A stretch of DNA of 64,000 nucleotides. Source: Niallia alba (GTDB lineage Bacteria > Bacillota > Bacilli > Bacillales > Cytobacillaceae). Position 1 is the first letter of the stretch; each line of letters starts with the position of its first letter. Below are positions 37,741 through 47,062 of this stretch, in pieces. The translations under genes were made by a program, and so were the position numbers. Location: the NCBI RefSeq assembly GCF_012933555.1, contig NZ_JABBPK010000001.1:4752001-4816000 (forward strand), written 5' to 3'. The notes beneath the pieces were generated by a model. The model was not told the origin of the DNA, ran no database searches, and saw only the letters and a list, made by a program, of their open reading frames with translations.

Positions 37741-39804
37741 TTGGAAGTCATTGTCAATAAATTAAAAAACTCTGGAAAGTATTTACGCATACTCGTGATA
37801 TTGGGACTCCTTTTCATGATAACCGCAAGCATCATTTTTATCGGAGTTTATGTATACGCTCGTACACTTGGCCCCCCTCCTTTAGCCGTTTCTCAGTCAA
37901 CTATCTATTATTCAGATAACGGTAGTATCATTGGAGAAAGCAGTAATGGGCAAAAAAGATATTGGGTATCCATCGATGATATTAGCCCATATTTAGTGGA
38001 TGCTACTGTTTCCATTGAAGATAAGAACTTTTATTCTCATCACGGCTTTGATTATAAACGAATTGGCGGTGCTATTTTAGCAGACATAAAAGCAATGGCA
38101 AAAGTACAAGGAGCAAGTACGATAACGCAGCAATATGCCCGAAACTTATTTTTAGAGCATGAAAAGACTTGGAAGCGAAAAATTGCAGAGGCTTTTTATA
38201 CACTTCGACTAGAAATATTTTATACGAAGGATGAAATTCTAGAGGGCTATATAAATACAATTTATTATGGCCACGGAGCATATGGAGCAGAGGCAGCGAG
38301 CCAATATTACTTTGGAAAAGAGGCATCAAAACTAACGCTAGCAGAAGCAACCATGCTTGCTGGTATTCCGAAGGGACCTAGTATTTATTCTCCCTTTTCA
38401 TCAATAGAGAATGCAAAAAAAAGACAAAGCATTATCCTTAATTCCTTGATTGAAAATGGCTATATAACAGCAGAAGATAAAAGGATAGCTTTAAATGAAA
38501 AGCTATCTCTAGTAGGAGAATTCCCGAACACAAGTATGGAAACAGCTCCCTATTTTCAAGATAGCGTTAAAAACATTTTGAAAAACCAGCTTCACCTGGA
38601 TGAAAAAACGATTCAATTAGGCGGATTAAGAGTATACACTACCTTGAATACCGAGCAGCAAAGAATTGCAGAAGAAACCATTAATCACACGATAAACAAA
38701 GATAGTAATATACAAATAGGCTTTGTGGCTATGGATCCAACTACAGGCTATGTTAAAGCATTGGTGGGTGGAAGAAATTATGAAGAAAGCCCATTTAACA
38801 GAGCAACTCAAGCTAGTCGTCAGCCTGGTTCGACGATAAAACCTTTGTTGTATTATGCAGCACTTGAACATGGATTTACACCAGCGACCATGATGAGTAG
38901 CGAGAAAACGACCTTCCGTTTTGATGACGGCAGAGATCCATATACACCGCATAATTTTAATAATCGATATGCAGATGGCAATATTACAATGGCACAGGCA
39001 CTTGCGGTTTCCGATAATGTATATGCTGTTAAAACCCATTTGTTTTTAGGGCAGGATACATTAGTAAAAACAGGAAAAAGATTCGGCATTACAACCGATT
39101 TACAAGAAGTACCTTCACTTGCTCTAGGAACCTCTAATGTGCGGGTAATCGAGATGGCAAATGCCTATAGTATGTTTGCCAATGGAGGAAACAGTGTTTC
39201 TCCTGTTTTCATTACAAAAATTGAAACAAATGATGGACAAATTCTCTATGAACATAAAGCAAAGAAAGAGAAAGTGTTAGATACAGATTTAACTTTTGTC
39301 ATGAACCAAATGATGACAGGAATGTTTGACCCTAATTTAAGTGGCTATGCCTCTGTAACGGGAAGTACCATCGCAAACGATATTACAAGAATTTATGCAG
39401 GTAAATCTGGTTCCACAGAATCAGACAGCTGGATGATTGGCTATACCCCGCAATTAGTGTCAGCCGTTTGGACCGGATATGATCAAGGAGAACCCATCAC
39501 GTTAACAGCTGATAAAACATATGCAAAGAAAGTTTGGGCTCAGTTTATGGAACAAAGCTTGAATAAAGAGCCAATCAAAGGGTTCACTCCTACAAAAGGA
39601 ACAGTTGGTGTATATATCGACCCTAAGAGCGGTAAACTTGCATCAAATGCGTGTGGCACAAAAAGAATAATGTACTTTACGAAGGAAACTGTACCGACAG
39701 AATATTGTGCTGATCTACCGAAAGACGATTCCAGTGAAAAACCAGCAAATAAGGAAAAAACAAATGAAAAGGTACCATGGTATAAACGAATTTTACCTTG
39801 GTAG
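37741..39804 (+). CDS. Class A penicillin-binding protein (PbpG/YwhE-like)
   Basis: Bifunctional glycosyltransferase/transpeptidase. 687 residues: cytosolic start, one membrane helix (about 18-42), GT51 domain (about 60-235) with catalytic Glu in VSIEDKNFYSHHGFDY and GASTITQQYARNLF, and transpeptidase domain (about 310-600) with SxxK as GSTIKP, SxN as SDN, and KSGS. Starts with TTG behind AGGAGGTG. Position after speE matches ywhE (pbpG), which in B. subtilis is sporulation-specific (sigma-F). Confidence 0.92.
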   Translation: MEVIVNKLKNSGKYLRILVILGLLFMITASIIFIGVYVYARTLGPPPLAVSQSTIYYSDNGSIIGESSNGQKRYWVSIDDISPYLVDATVSIEDKNFYSHHGFDYKRIGGAILADIKAMAKVQGASTITQQYARNLFLEHEKTWKRKIAEAFYTLRLEIFYTKDEILEGYINTIYYGHGAYGAEAASQYYFGKEASKLTLAEATMLAGIPKGPSIYSPFSSIENAKKRQSIILNSLIENGYITAEDKRIALNEKLSLVGEFPNTSMETAPYFQDSVKNILKNQLHLDEKTIQLGGLRVYTTLNTEQQRIAEETINHTINKDSNIQIGFVAMDPTTGYVKALVGGRNYEESPFNRATQASRQPGSTIKPLLYYAALEHGFTPATMMSSEKTTFRFDDGRDPYTPHNFNNRYADGNITMAQALAVSDNVYAVKTHLFLGQDTLVKTGKRFGITTDLQEVPSLALGTSNVRVIEMANAYSMFANGGNSVSPVFITKIETNDGQILYEHKAKKEKVLDTDLTFVMNQMMTGMFDPNLSGYASVTGSTIANDITRIYAGKSGSTESDSWMIGYTPQLVSAVWTGYDQGEPITLTADKTYAKKVWAQFMEQSLNKEPIKGFTPTKGTVGVYIDPKSGKLASNACGTKRIMYFTKETVPTEYCADLPKDDSSEKPANKEKTNEKVPWYKRILPW

Positions 39805-39815
39805 AAGCAAAGATT

Positions 39816-39859
39816 GAAAAAGCATACTGCCGCCTATTTTTGGCGGGGTATGCTTTTTT
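39816..39859 (+). terminator. Terminator after the PBP gene
   Basis: AAAAAGCATACTGCCGCC pairs with GGCGGGGTATGCTTTTTTG around TATTTTT. Confidence 0.9.
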
Positions 39860-39927
39860 GTTTTGGTCGGATGATGGCGAGGCAAAACCTCGCCTCTGTT
39901 ACCTTTTTGGCTGTTCCGTTTTGAAAA

Positions 39928-40395
39928 GGGCTTAGAGATCCTCTCTCCGTTACCTTTTCTCTCTCTTCCTCTTCCAAACGGGCTTAGACAACCTCTCCTC
40001 TGTTACCTTGCCTCTCTCTTCCTCTTCCAAATGGGCTTAGACAACCTCTCTCTGTTACCTTGCCTCTCTCTTCCTCTTCCAAACGGGCTCAGACAACCTC
40101 TCTCTGTTACCTTGCCTCTCTCTTCCTCTTCCAAACGGGCTCAGACAACCTCTCTCTGTTACCTTGCCTCTCTCTTCCTCTTCCAAACGGGCTTAGACAA
40201 CCTCTCCTCTGTTACCTTGCCTCTCTCTTCCTCTTCCAAACGGGCTCAGACAACCTCTCTCTTTACCTTTTCTCTCTCTTCCTCTTCCAAACGGGCTTAG
40301 ACAACCTCTCTCTGTTACCTTTTCTCTCTCTTCCTCTTCCAAACGGGCTTAGACAACCTCTCTCTGTTACCTTGCCGCTCTCCTCATTCTTCCTC
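39928..40395. repeat. 52-bp minisatellite, nine copies
   Basis: Units begin at 39928, 39980, 40033, 40085, 40137, 40189, 40242, 40293 and 40345. Each has the form GGGCTYAGACAACCTCTCTC, then GTTACCTTGCCTCTCTCTTC and CTCTTCCAAAC, spaced 51-53 bp. The first copy is the most diverged. The last runs into the stop codon of the MutS2-like gene, and its CTCTTCCTCTTCCAAAC resembles that gene's own tail (TCTTCCTCCAACCAAACG). ORFs read through the array on the plus strand only because the unit is pyrimidine-rich and lacks stops; they have no ribosome site. Confidence 0.93.
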
Positions 40396-42312
40396 CAACC
40401 AAACGTCTTCTACATATTTTCTTTTTTGCTGCTTGCTTATTTTTCGATATTCTTTTGATTTAAAAATAATATCAAAATCATAATCTTCCGGATAAAGCTC
40501 TGTTCCTTTAATATAAAGCTTCAATCGCTTTTGATTGACTATTCTTTTTTCCTGGCGAACCTGCACGATATATCTCCCTTGTGCATCTGGTCCTTGGTAA
40601 ACAATTCCCATTTCATTCGTCTCTGTAAGAATTACATTATCTCCTTGCTCAAATATTGGCTCTTGTGCTCTTGGCGTATCAACCGGCCTTGTCATTCCTA
40701 ATTTGCGGGCATATTTATTAACAACTACCTGTTGCTTATAGCTTGGATCATTTACATTTTGATCATCATGGAAGTTCCGATATTTTTTATACGTTATCTC
40801 ATGCGCTTTTTCAATAAGCTCAGGGTGCAGTCCTAATTTGCTTGCAATTTCAAACGCTTGGCTTCTCCCACTTTGCCCCAATAACAGCTTATATGTCGGC
40901 CGTAATGTAACGATATCAAATTCCATTGTTCCATTTAAAAACCCTTCTGTTTGATCCGCAAATTCCTTCATCTCACTATAATGAGTCGTCGCAAATAATG
41001 TTGCTCCTTTTTGATAAAGCTGTTCTAAAATTACAATAGCGAGGGCCATCCCTTCTCCAGGATCTGTGCCAGATCCTAGCTCATCAAGCAATACAAGCGA
41101 ACGGTCATTGGTTTTTCTTAAAATATCAATAATATTCACTAGCCTTGAACTAAACGTACTTAAATTTTGTTCAATGCTTTGTCCGTCACCGATATCCACA
41201 AATATATGCTGAAAAATCGCTATTTTGCTCCCTGCTTTTGCAGGAATTAGCAAGCCTGATTGTGCCATCATTGTTAATAAACCAATTGTTTTCAATGTTA
41301 CTGTTTTCCCACCTGTATTTGGCCCTGTAATAACGAGGGCACGATGCTCTTCGCCAAATAAAATGGTTAAAGGGACTGCCTTCTGCCCAAGCATTGGATG
41401 ACGAGCTTCTTTTAAATGAATCATATAGTCATCTGTTAAAACGGGAGACTTTGCATCAATTGCTCTGCTGTATTTTGCTTTCGCAAACAAAACATCATAA
41501 TAATGCATCGTTTCGATAGCTAGATTTATCGCATTTTCCTCTGCTAATAGCTTTTCTGTTAATTCATATAAAATTCGTTCTACCTCATACTCTTCTGCCA
41601 GCTTCATTGTTTCTATTTCCGCTTGCATATCTGCCAATTCAATTGGTTCGATAAATACCGTTGCACCAGATGCAGAAGTATCAAGTACACTTCCTGGCAT
41701 TTTGGTTTTGTATTCTCTTTTAACAGAGAGAGTCAAATGTCCATTACGCTCGGACACAATTTTGTCTTGAAGATAACTTGCATATTTTTTTGATTTCACT
41801 AGTTGGTTAGCCTTTTCTTTAACCCGATCTGTCAAGATAGATAACTGTCTTCTTAAATAGGCTAAATCACTAGATGCGTAATCATCGACATTACTATGCC
41901 TAATACATCTTGTTATTTCTTCTGTAAGCTCCCTAACATCAGGGATAGATTGAACATACAGTGAAACATTCGGAGCAGCAAATTCTTTATCACGCATAAA
42001 CTGCTTAAGCTTTGTGCAATGCTCTAAAAAGGAAATAACAAATGGAAATTGATCTGCTCGAATATAAATCCCCTTTTTTGCTTGACTTAAATATAGGGAC
42101 ATTTCATCAAGCGTATGAATGGGAACACTACTAGATATTTCTATAATTTTTATAGCCTCTTCTATTTCCTTTATCGACTGCTCCATTTTTCTTTTATCAT
42201 GAATGGGTCGCAGCTTCCGAATGGTTTCTTTCGCTAAATTTGTTTTCGCATAAGCTTCTATATCCTCTAAAATTTTATAGAAGCCTAATACTTCAAATGT
42301 CTGTTGATTCAT
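40384..42312 (-). CDS. MutS2-like ATPase lacking a Smr domain
   Basis: 642 residues related to MutS2: helical clamp/lever (about 1-290), then the MutS ATPase domain with Walker A GPNTGGKTVTLKTIG near 330, FVDIGDGQSIEQNLSTFSS, Walker B SLVLLDELGSGTDPGEGMA and FATTHYSEMK. A C-terminal region (about 570-642) follows with a small beta domain (GDNVILTETNEMGIVYQG). True MutS2 is about 785 residues and ends in a Smr nuclease domain, absent here, so this is a paralogue. A role in recombination or ribosome rescue is possible but unproven. The 3' end abuts a minisatellite. Confidence 0.88.
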   Translation of the reverse strand: MNQQTFEVLGFYKILEDIEAYAKTNLAKETIRKLRPIHDKRKMEQSIKEIEEAIKIIEISSSVPIHTLDEMSLYLSQAKKGIYIRADQFPFVISFLEHCTKLKQFMRDKEFAAPNVSLYVQSIPDVRELTEEITRCIRHSNVDDYASSDLAYLRRQLSILTDRVKEKANQLVKSKKYASYLQDKIVSERNGHLTLSVKREYKTKMPGSVLDTSASGATVFIEPIELADMQAEIETMKLAEEYEVERILYELTEKLLAEENAINLAIETMHYYDVLFAKAKYSRAIDAKSPVLTDDYMIHLKEARHPMLGQKAVPLTILFGEEHRALVITGPNTGGKTVTLKTIGLLTMMAQSGLLIPAKAGSKIAIFQHIFVDIGDGQSIEQNLSTFSSRLVNIIDILRKTNDRSLVLLDELGSGTDPGEGMALAIVILEQLYQKGATLFATTHYSEMKEFADQTEGFLNGTMEFDIVTLRPTYKLLLGQSGRSQAFEIASKLGLHPELIEKAHEITYKKYRNFHDDQNVNDPSYKQQVVVNKYARKLGMTRPVDTPRAQEPIFEQGDNVILTETNEMGIVYQGPDAQGRYIVQVRQEKRIVNQKRLKLYIKGTELYPEDYDFDIIFKSKEYRKISKQQKRKYVEDVWLEEE

Positions 42313-42750
42313 TTAATTACCTCCTGATTTTTTCTTGAAAAACCCTTGAAAACAGAAAAAAGCCAGCATGAACAAACGCTCACACTAGCTTTTTTGGGTA
42401 AACCTATCCGCTTGTTTGCGGCATAAGGAAATCCTTCGCAATAAAGTAAAAAAGCTATGACAAATATGCCATAGCTTGGATCGTCTATTGCTCGCTATGA
42501 GGCTTATTCTTAACCTTCCTTGAAATTCGCATGCTAAATAAACCGGTAGAATTCCGATTTTTTAACAACATTCAAGGCCGTATAAAATTAACGGTTAGTT
42601 AAGAACACTCACACTCATAAAACAATCTCCTTTAAAAGGGCTTTTTATTGAAGGCTTTTTTCGGATAGTTTGTTGCTATTATCCGTAGCCTTATTTGTTT
42701 CTCTTTTAGTTTATCGATTTCTCTTCACATTTGTCAACATTTTCAAAAAA
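42313..42750. other. Gap between ywhD and the MutS2-like gene
   Basis: It holds a small hairpin AAGCTATG/CATAGCTT (about 42449-42477) and a TATCCG-centred palindrome CGGATAGTTTGTTGCTATTA then TCCG (about 42663-42690) whose core resembles the element at 21895-21980. The latter may act as terminator for ywhD. No gene was supported. Confidence 0.4.
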
Positions 42751-43260
42751 TTATCCTAACAAGTCTTTTTTCAGCTGTTCTAGGGAGTTATCCCAGAGTT
42801 GCTGATCATGATTTTTTAGGAAATCAGCAAGCACCTTTTTAGACTTATCATCCATATTATCAACCATAATATGCCTTTTCATACTTTTATCCATCTTATT
42901 CACATGGTCTGGCAAGGATTTATAGCCTCTGCGAATCGAACGATCTACGGTCATTTCACAAGCTGTTACCCCAGCATAGTAAGGACCTTCAGGCTTGCGG
43001 TCAATCGTTACCCATACTAGCCAATAAGCCTTGCCATTTGGCACTTCTTCTTTACTTTTTAAAAACTTGATACCACGCTCTACAGCACTCCTTGCATGCA
43101 TCGCCCCAATATCAACGATTGCTTCTCCTGCTTCCACATCAATAATAACAGGAGATACATTTTCTAAACTAAGACTGCCAATTCCAAAACCTTTATGCCC
43201 ATCTGTTGGGTCATTTTTAATAATATTAAAGCCTACTGTTTTTTTCTTTTTTTCTTCCAT
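42751..43260 (-). CDS. ywhD: YwhD family protein
   Basis: 169 residues matching YwhD closely in order and wording: GFNIIKNDPTDGHKGFGIGS, VEAGEAIVDIGAMHARSAVE, YWLVWVTIDRKPEGPYYAGV. A conserved Bacillales protein of unknown function. It follows ywhC on the same strand with a 104-bp gap. Confidence 0.93.
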   Translation of the reverse strand: MEEKKKKTVGFNIIKNDPTDGHKGFGIGSLSLENVSPVIIDVEAGEAIVDIGAMHARSAVERGIKFLKSKEEVPNGKAYWLVWVTIDRKPEGPYYAGVTACEMTVDRSIRRGYKSLPDHVNKMDKSMKRHIMVDNMDDKSKKVLADFLKNHDQQLWDNSLEQLKKDLLG

Positions 43261-43364
43261 TTTTCATACTCCTTCTGCGATTTATTCTAAGCGATCGCGG
43301 ATTGCTAACTGCTTAACGATTCTTATTTGTCGTGCAAGAAAGACAATTTTTCCATTCTAACAAA

Positions 43365-44003
43365 TTAAAATAATAATTGATTAAACAGTTGAAGGAAAAA
43401 GACTCGCACAAACTCAATCCAAGGGAATATTGTATAACTTGATAAACCGGTAACAATTAATACAATAAATAAAATAGATCCATATACCTCATACTTAGAC
43501 ATTCTTGCTCTAACTCGAGAGGAAACTAGATCTTCTATAATTCGGTAGCCATCTAGAGGTGGTAGCGGAATTAAATTAAAAGCAAAAAGTAATAAATTCA
43601 TATAGACAAAAATTTGAAAAAACGGATATAAATCAAAATTACTTCCTACTGGAACATTTAACTTTATTAATAGTGCAATAATAATAAAACCAAGAAAAGC
43701 TAGTATTAAATTACTAACAGGTCCCGCTAGAGAAACCAATACTCCAGCTAATTTCGGTCGTTTAAAGTAATGACGATTAACTGGCACTGGCTTCGCCCAT
43801 CCAAACCCAGCAATCAAAATAAAGATTGCACCAATGAGATCGATGTGAACGATAGGATTTAGCGTTAATCTTCCCTGCTTTTGCGCTGTTGGATCTCCAA
43901 ATTTATAAGCTACGTATGCATGTGCAAATTCATGGAAGGTAAAACCTATAACAATGGAAATAATAATATAAGGCAAATCCGCCAAATTTTGCGAAAATAA
44001 CAA
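43365..44003 (-). CDS. ywhC: Site-2 protease family membrane metalloprotease YwhC
   Basis: A compact M50 intramembrane zinc protease of 212 residues and about six membrane segments. The zinc ligands are HEFAHA (HExxH, near residue 24) and the NPxDG-type FNLIPLPPLDGYRI. It lacks the PDZ domain of RseP-type enzymes. Starts with TTG behind GGGGAG. The physiological substrate is not known. Confidence 0.92.
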   Translation of the reverse strand: MLFSQNLADLPYIIISIVIGFTFHEFAHAYVAYKFGDPTAQKQGRLTLNPIVHIDLIGAIFILIAGFGWAKPVPVNRHYFKRPKLAGVLVSLAGPVSNLILAFLGFIIIALLIKLNVPVGSNFDLYPFFQIFVYMNLLLFAFNLIPLPPLDGYRIIEDLVSSRVRARMSKYEVYGSILFIVLIVTGLSSYTIFPWIEFVRVFFLQLFNQLLF

Positions 44004-44231
44004 ATGATTAGCTCCCCTCTATAAACAGTTTCTACGGAAAATCGTTTTTTTCTATCTAGTAATGTTTCCTTCTAAAATTATACATGATTATAAATTGGAA
44101 AGGAAAATTTTCTTTTCCTAGGAAAGGAGCAAATAAAAATCCCCCCTTTTAATTACAAAGAAATGATTAGAAACTTGCACTTTTTCAAAAAATATGAAAA
44201 ACTACTAACAAAAACCAAGGAGGACTAACAG

Positions 44232-44417
44232 ATGCCATACGTAACTGTAAAGATGTTAGAAGGTAGAACAGAAGAGCAAAAGCGAAATCTAGTAGAAAAA
44301 GTAACCGATGCTGTTGTAGAAACAACAGGTGCCTCAAAGGAAAAAGTAGTTGTCTTCATTGAGGAAATGCCTACAAACCATTACGCTGTTGCAGGCAAAC
44401 GCCTAAGTGATCAATAA
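44232..44417 (+). CDS. ywhB: 4-oxalocrotonate tautomerase family protein
   Basis: 61 residues with the catalytic Pro directly after the initiator Met (MPYVTVKMLEGRTEEQK) and the VVVFIEEMPTNHYAVAG end. The family acts as hexamers on 2-hydroxymuconate-like enols; the in vivo substrate in bacilli is not established. AAGGAGG precedes the ATG; divergent from ywhC. Confidence 0.93.
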   Translation: MPYVTVKMLEGRTEEQKRNLVEKVTDAVVETTGASKEKVVVFIEEMPTNHYAVAGKRLSDQ

Positions 44418-44424
44418 TGCCATT

Positions 44425-44477
44425 AAAAAAGATCCTACCAAGCAAATCGTTTCATTGCATGGTAGGATCTTTTTTAA
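44425..44477. terminator. Bidirectional terminator between ywhB and ywgA
   Basis: AAAAAAGATCCTACCAAGCAA and TTGCATGGTAGGATCTTTTTT flank a short loop between two convergent genes. Confidence 0.9.
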
Positions 44478-44980
44478 TGAATGGTTTTCTCTTTTAAGCT
44501 TTCAATATATGTGTAGGCTATCTCTATTTCTTCTTCTGTATATTTTTGCTTTGCTTTTAAAGTAAAAACTTTTTCTTTCACTTCTTCCTTTGGTAAAGTA
44601 TCAAAGAATAGAACGGTTGAAACAAGTTCAAGAAATCTTGAATTCTGGCCATTCATATCTTCCAGACAAGGCGATAAATTAGGCATCTCCACTTCATTAA
44701 GTGCCAGAAACTCTTTCCCATTATCGGTTAAGGTATAACGGTATTGGAAATAGCCTCCCTTTTTTTCTTTTATCTCATTTAAAAATCCCATATTGCATAG
44801 TTCTTCGATTCGCAAGGTCAGCTCTTCTGAATAGGGACCGAAAAAGTGAAATTGATATTTTTCATGAAACGGAAAATCAAGCTTTTTCGCAATATATATC
44901 ATTTTTTGCAGCTTTTTTCTTCCAATAATTTCGCCCGAAGCAGCAATTGCTTTCATTACTTTGGCATGATCTTTTAACAA
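44474..44980 (-). CDS. ywgA: YwgA family protein
   Basis: 168 residues resembling YwgA: KVMKAIAASGEIIGRKKLQK at the N-terminus with a helix-turn-helix look, FHFFGPYSEELTLRIEEL, then QYRYTLTDNGKEFL, suggesting a winged-helix-like fold; function unknown. Starts with TTG (GGAG about 10 bases upstream). It lies 41 bp after ywfO and is likely co-transcribed. Confidence 0.85.
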   Translation of the reverse strand: MLKDHAKVMKAIAASGEIIGRKKLQKMIYIAKKLDFPFHEKYQFHFFGPYSEELTLRIEELCNMGFLNEIKEKKGGYFQYRYTLTDNGKEFLALNEVEMPNLSPCLEDMNGQNSRFLELVSTVLFFDTLPKEEVKEKVFTLKAKQKYTEEEIEIAYTYIESLKEKTIH

Positions 44981-45021
44981 ATTGGGTCATCTCCTACTCG
45001 ATTTAATCCTAAGACATACAT

Positions 45022-46323
45022 CTATTGAATATCCAACAATTGACGAATTTGTTTTTTGATTTTCCCTTTAGAACTGTCATCCTTTAAAATGTCCTTTGGA
45101 AAATACAGCTTATGATCGGTTCTTCTTTTTCCAGAGATACTGTCGACTATTTCCGATTCTCTGGAAAGCTCTCTTATTTCTCCGTTTTTCATCAATAGAT
45201 GAATGGGCAACCGTTCTTCCTCTTCCCCAGGTCGATAAAAATCATAAGGTAGGTCAGACGAGGAATCTACAACTAAATAATATTCCGGATCTAATCCCGC
45301 TTTTTGAAATAACCCAGATAATTCTTGGAGTTTCTTATACTCTTTCGCTGGATCAAACTCAACATATTTAAAAAGATTCCTGTTCATAAACCTGCGGCAA
45401 AGGTCTTTCAAAATAGTATCGTCTTCTTCTTGCCACATTTGAAAATAATAGAGAATAATAGCCTCATCCAATTTCAAGTAGTCCTCTAAGGATGTCTCTT
45501 CTTCAAAAAGTGAGTAAAAATGAATGGGGTGATATTTAAAAGAGTAGAACTGTTCGTGTAAATGTTTCGCTCTATGTAGAATCTTCGTAAGAATTACTTC
45601 CGCACTTCTTGTCACTGGATGGAAATATACCTGCCAGTACATTTGATAACGGCTCATAATATAATCTTCTACAGCATGCATTCCGCTTTTCTTAATAACA
45701 GCCTGATCTTCACGTGGACGCATGACACGCAAGATTCTTTCCATATCGAAATTTCCGTAGCTAACCCCTGTAAAGTATGCATCTCTTAGTAAATAATCCA
45801 TTCGATCTGCATCAATTTGACTGGAGATTAGACTAACAACTAGTTTTTCTTTTGATGTTTTTGCGATTACTTCGGCCACTTTTTTGGGAAAGTCTTTCTC
45901 TACTCTTGTTAAGACTTTATTTACTTCTGTCTTTCCTAAGATAATTCTGCGTGTAAATTCTTCATGATCGAGATCAAACACTTTTTCAAACGAATGAGAA
46001 AAAGGACCATGTCCTAAATCATGTAAGAGTGCGGCACATAAAGAAAGCAATCTTTGGTTATTATTCCATTCTTCTCTGCCTTCAAAAACATCGTCAATTA
46101 TTCTTCTAACAATTTCATATACTCCTAGAGAGTGATTAAACCTGCTGTGTTCCGCACCATGAAAAGTAAGATAAGTCGTGCCAAGCTGCTTAATTCTTCG
46201 CAGGCGCTGAAACTCTTTCGTCCCAATCAAATCCCATATCACTCGGTCACGAACATGGATATAGCGGTGGACTGGATCTTTAAATACTTTCTCTTCGTTT
46301 AGCTTATCCGTCGAATATGGCAT
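45022..46323 (-). CDS. ywfO: HD domain phosphohydrolase YwfO
   Basis: 433 residues of the dNTP triphosphohydrolase-like HD family. Metal ligands: AEHSRFNHSLGVYEIV, then the HD pair in ALLHDLGHGPFSHSFE, and Asp in SQIDADRMDYLLRD. I start it at the ATG at 46323, three codons into the open frame, because GAGAGTG lies 6 bases before it. B. subtilis YwfO has the same opening (EEKVFKDPVHRYIHVRD). Confidence 0.93.
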   Translation of the reverse strand: MPYSTDKLNEEKVFKDPVHRYIHVRDRVIWDLIGTKEFQRLRRIKQLGTTYLTFHGAEHSRFNHSLGVYEIVRRIIDDVFEGREEWNNNQRLLSLCAALLHDLGHGPFSHSFEKVFDLDHEEFTRRIILGKTEVNKVLTRVEKDFPKKVAEVIAKTSKEKLVVSLISSQIDADRMDYLLRDAYFTGVSYGNFDMERILRVMRPREDQAVIKKSGMHAVEDYIMSRYQMYWQVYFHPVTRSAEVILTKILHRAKHLHEQFYSFKYHPIHFYSLFEEETSLEDYLKLDEAIILYYFQMWQEEDDTILKDLCRRFMNRNLFKYVEFDPAKEYKKLQELSGLFQKAGLDPEYYLVVDSSSDLPYDFYRPGEEEERLPIHLLMKNGEIRELSRESEIVDSISGKRRTDHKLYFPKDILKDDSSKGKIKKQIRQLLDIQ

Positions 46324-46559
46324 CTTTCTCACTCTCTTTCGTTCTATTGGCTATTTTTTATTCATTCTAGTAATTTAGAGTACGCTCCATATTCTAAAGA
46401 TAGAAAAAGAGGGTTCCGTGTAGGCATTTTAAAAAGGAAAAAAATCATGGTTTTCTCCATAAAATAACTATCTAGTGGAAGCTCCTCTGGTTTTACAAAG
46501 ACTCTGTTTTTCATTGTTGTTGTTTCATTTGAAGATTTCAAATAATAGATGAGTTTCTA

Positions 46560-46784
46560 TTATTTTTTTAACTTTGTATTAATTTTATCCATTAACTCTT
46601 CTTCTGTTAATGCAGCTAGTGGACGATTATTGACAAAAGCAAATGTTTTTTTGCGACCAGGACCACAATAGGATTGACATCCTATTTCAATTTTTGCATC
46701 TGGATCTATTTGCTTTAAACGTGGTATTAACGTTTTTAAATTTACTGCCTGACAATCGTCGCAAACACGAAATTCGTTTGCCAT
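46560..46784 (-). CDS. DUF1450 family protein
   Basis: 74 residues with conserved cysteines: [12 protein letters not shown] (CxxC) and [20 protein letters not shown]. The pattern resembles a thioredoxin-like 2Fe-2S or disulfide-bearing small fold found in Bacillales (YuzB-like). Function unknown. AAGGGTT precedes the ATG. Monocistronic. Confidence 0.85.
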   Translation of the reverse strand: MANEFRVCDDCQAVNLKTLIPRLKQIDPDAKIEIGCQSYCGPGRKKTFAFVNNRPLAALTEEELMDKINTKLKK

Positions 46785-47062
46785 TGGGACAACCCTTTCT
46801 TTAAATGCTCTCTATTAAAGTTATCAATCATCTAATCGACAACATTCTCACTCATTACTATATGGTATTTTACCCCTTCTCCACTAGCAATGCAAGATGC
46901 AAAAGAGTGTAAAACAGTGACGAATTTGTGGAATAAATCCGCTCCTACTATGCTATTTTTGTCTATCTGCTACGGCAGTATTTTTTCTAAACTAATTCCC
47001 TTCTCTATATTAATTAATCAATATGCGTTATAATTTTCTCTTGAATATAGGGAGGTTATTAA

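Noticed and set aside
39928-40395. CRISPR array
   Set aside because: Repeats are contiguous with no distinct spacers, and no cas gene is nearby.
40031-40458. Plus-strand ORFs of 89 and 132 codons through the minisatellite, with Leu/Ser/Pro-rich repeats
   Set aside because: They exist only because the 52-bp unit lacks stops; there is no ribosome site, and the second runs antisense into the MutS2-like gene.
46362-46514. Minus-strand 50-codon ORF just upstream of ywfO (MKNRVFVKPEELPLDSYF...)
   Set aside because: The composition is acceptable, but no ribosome site precedes the ATG and no family is recognised; too weak to list.
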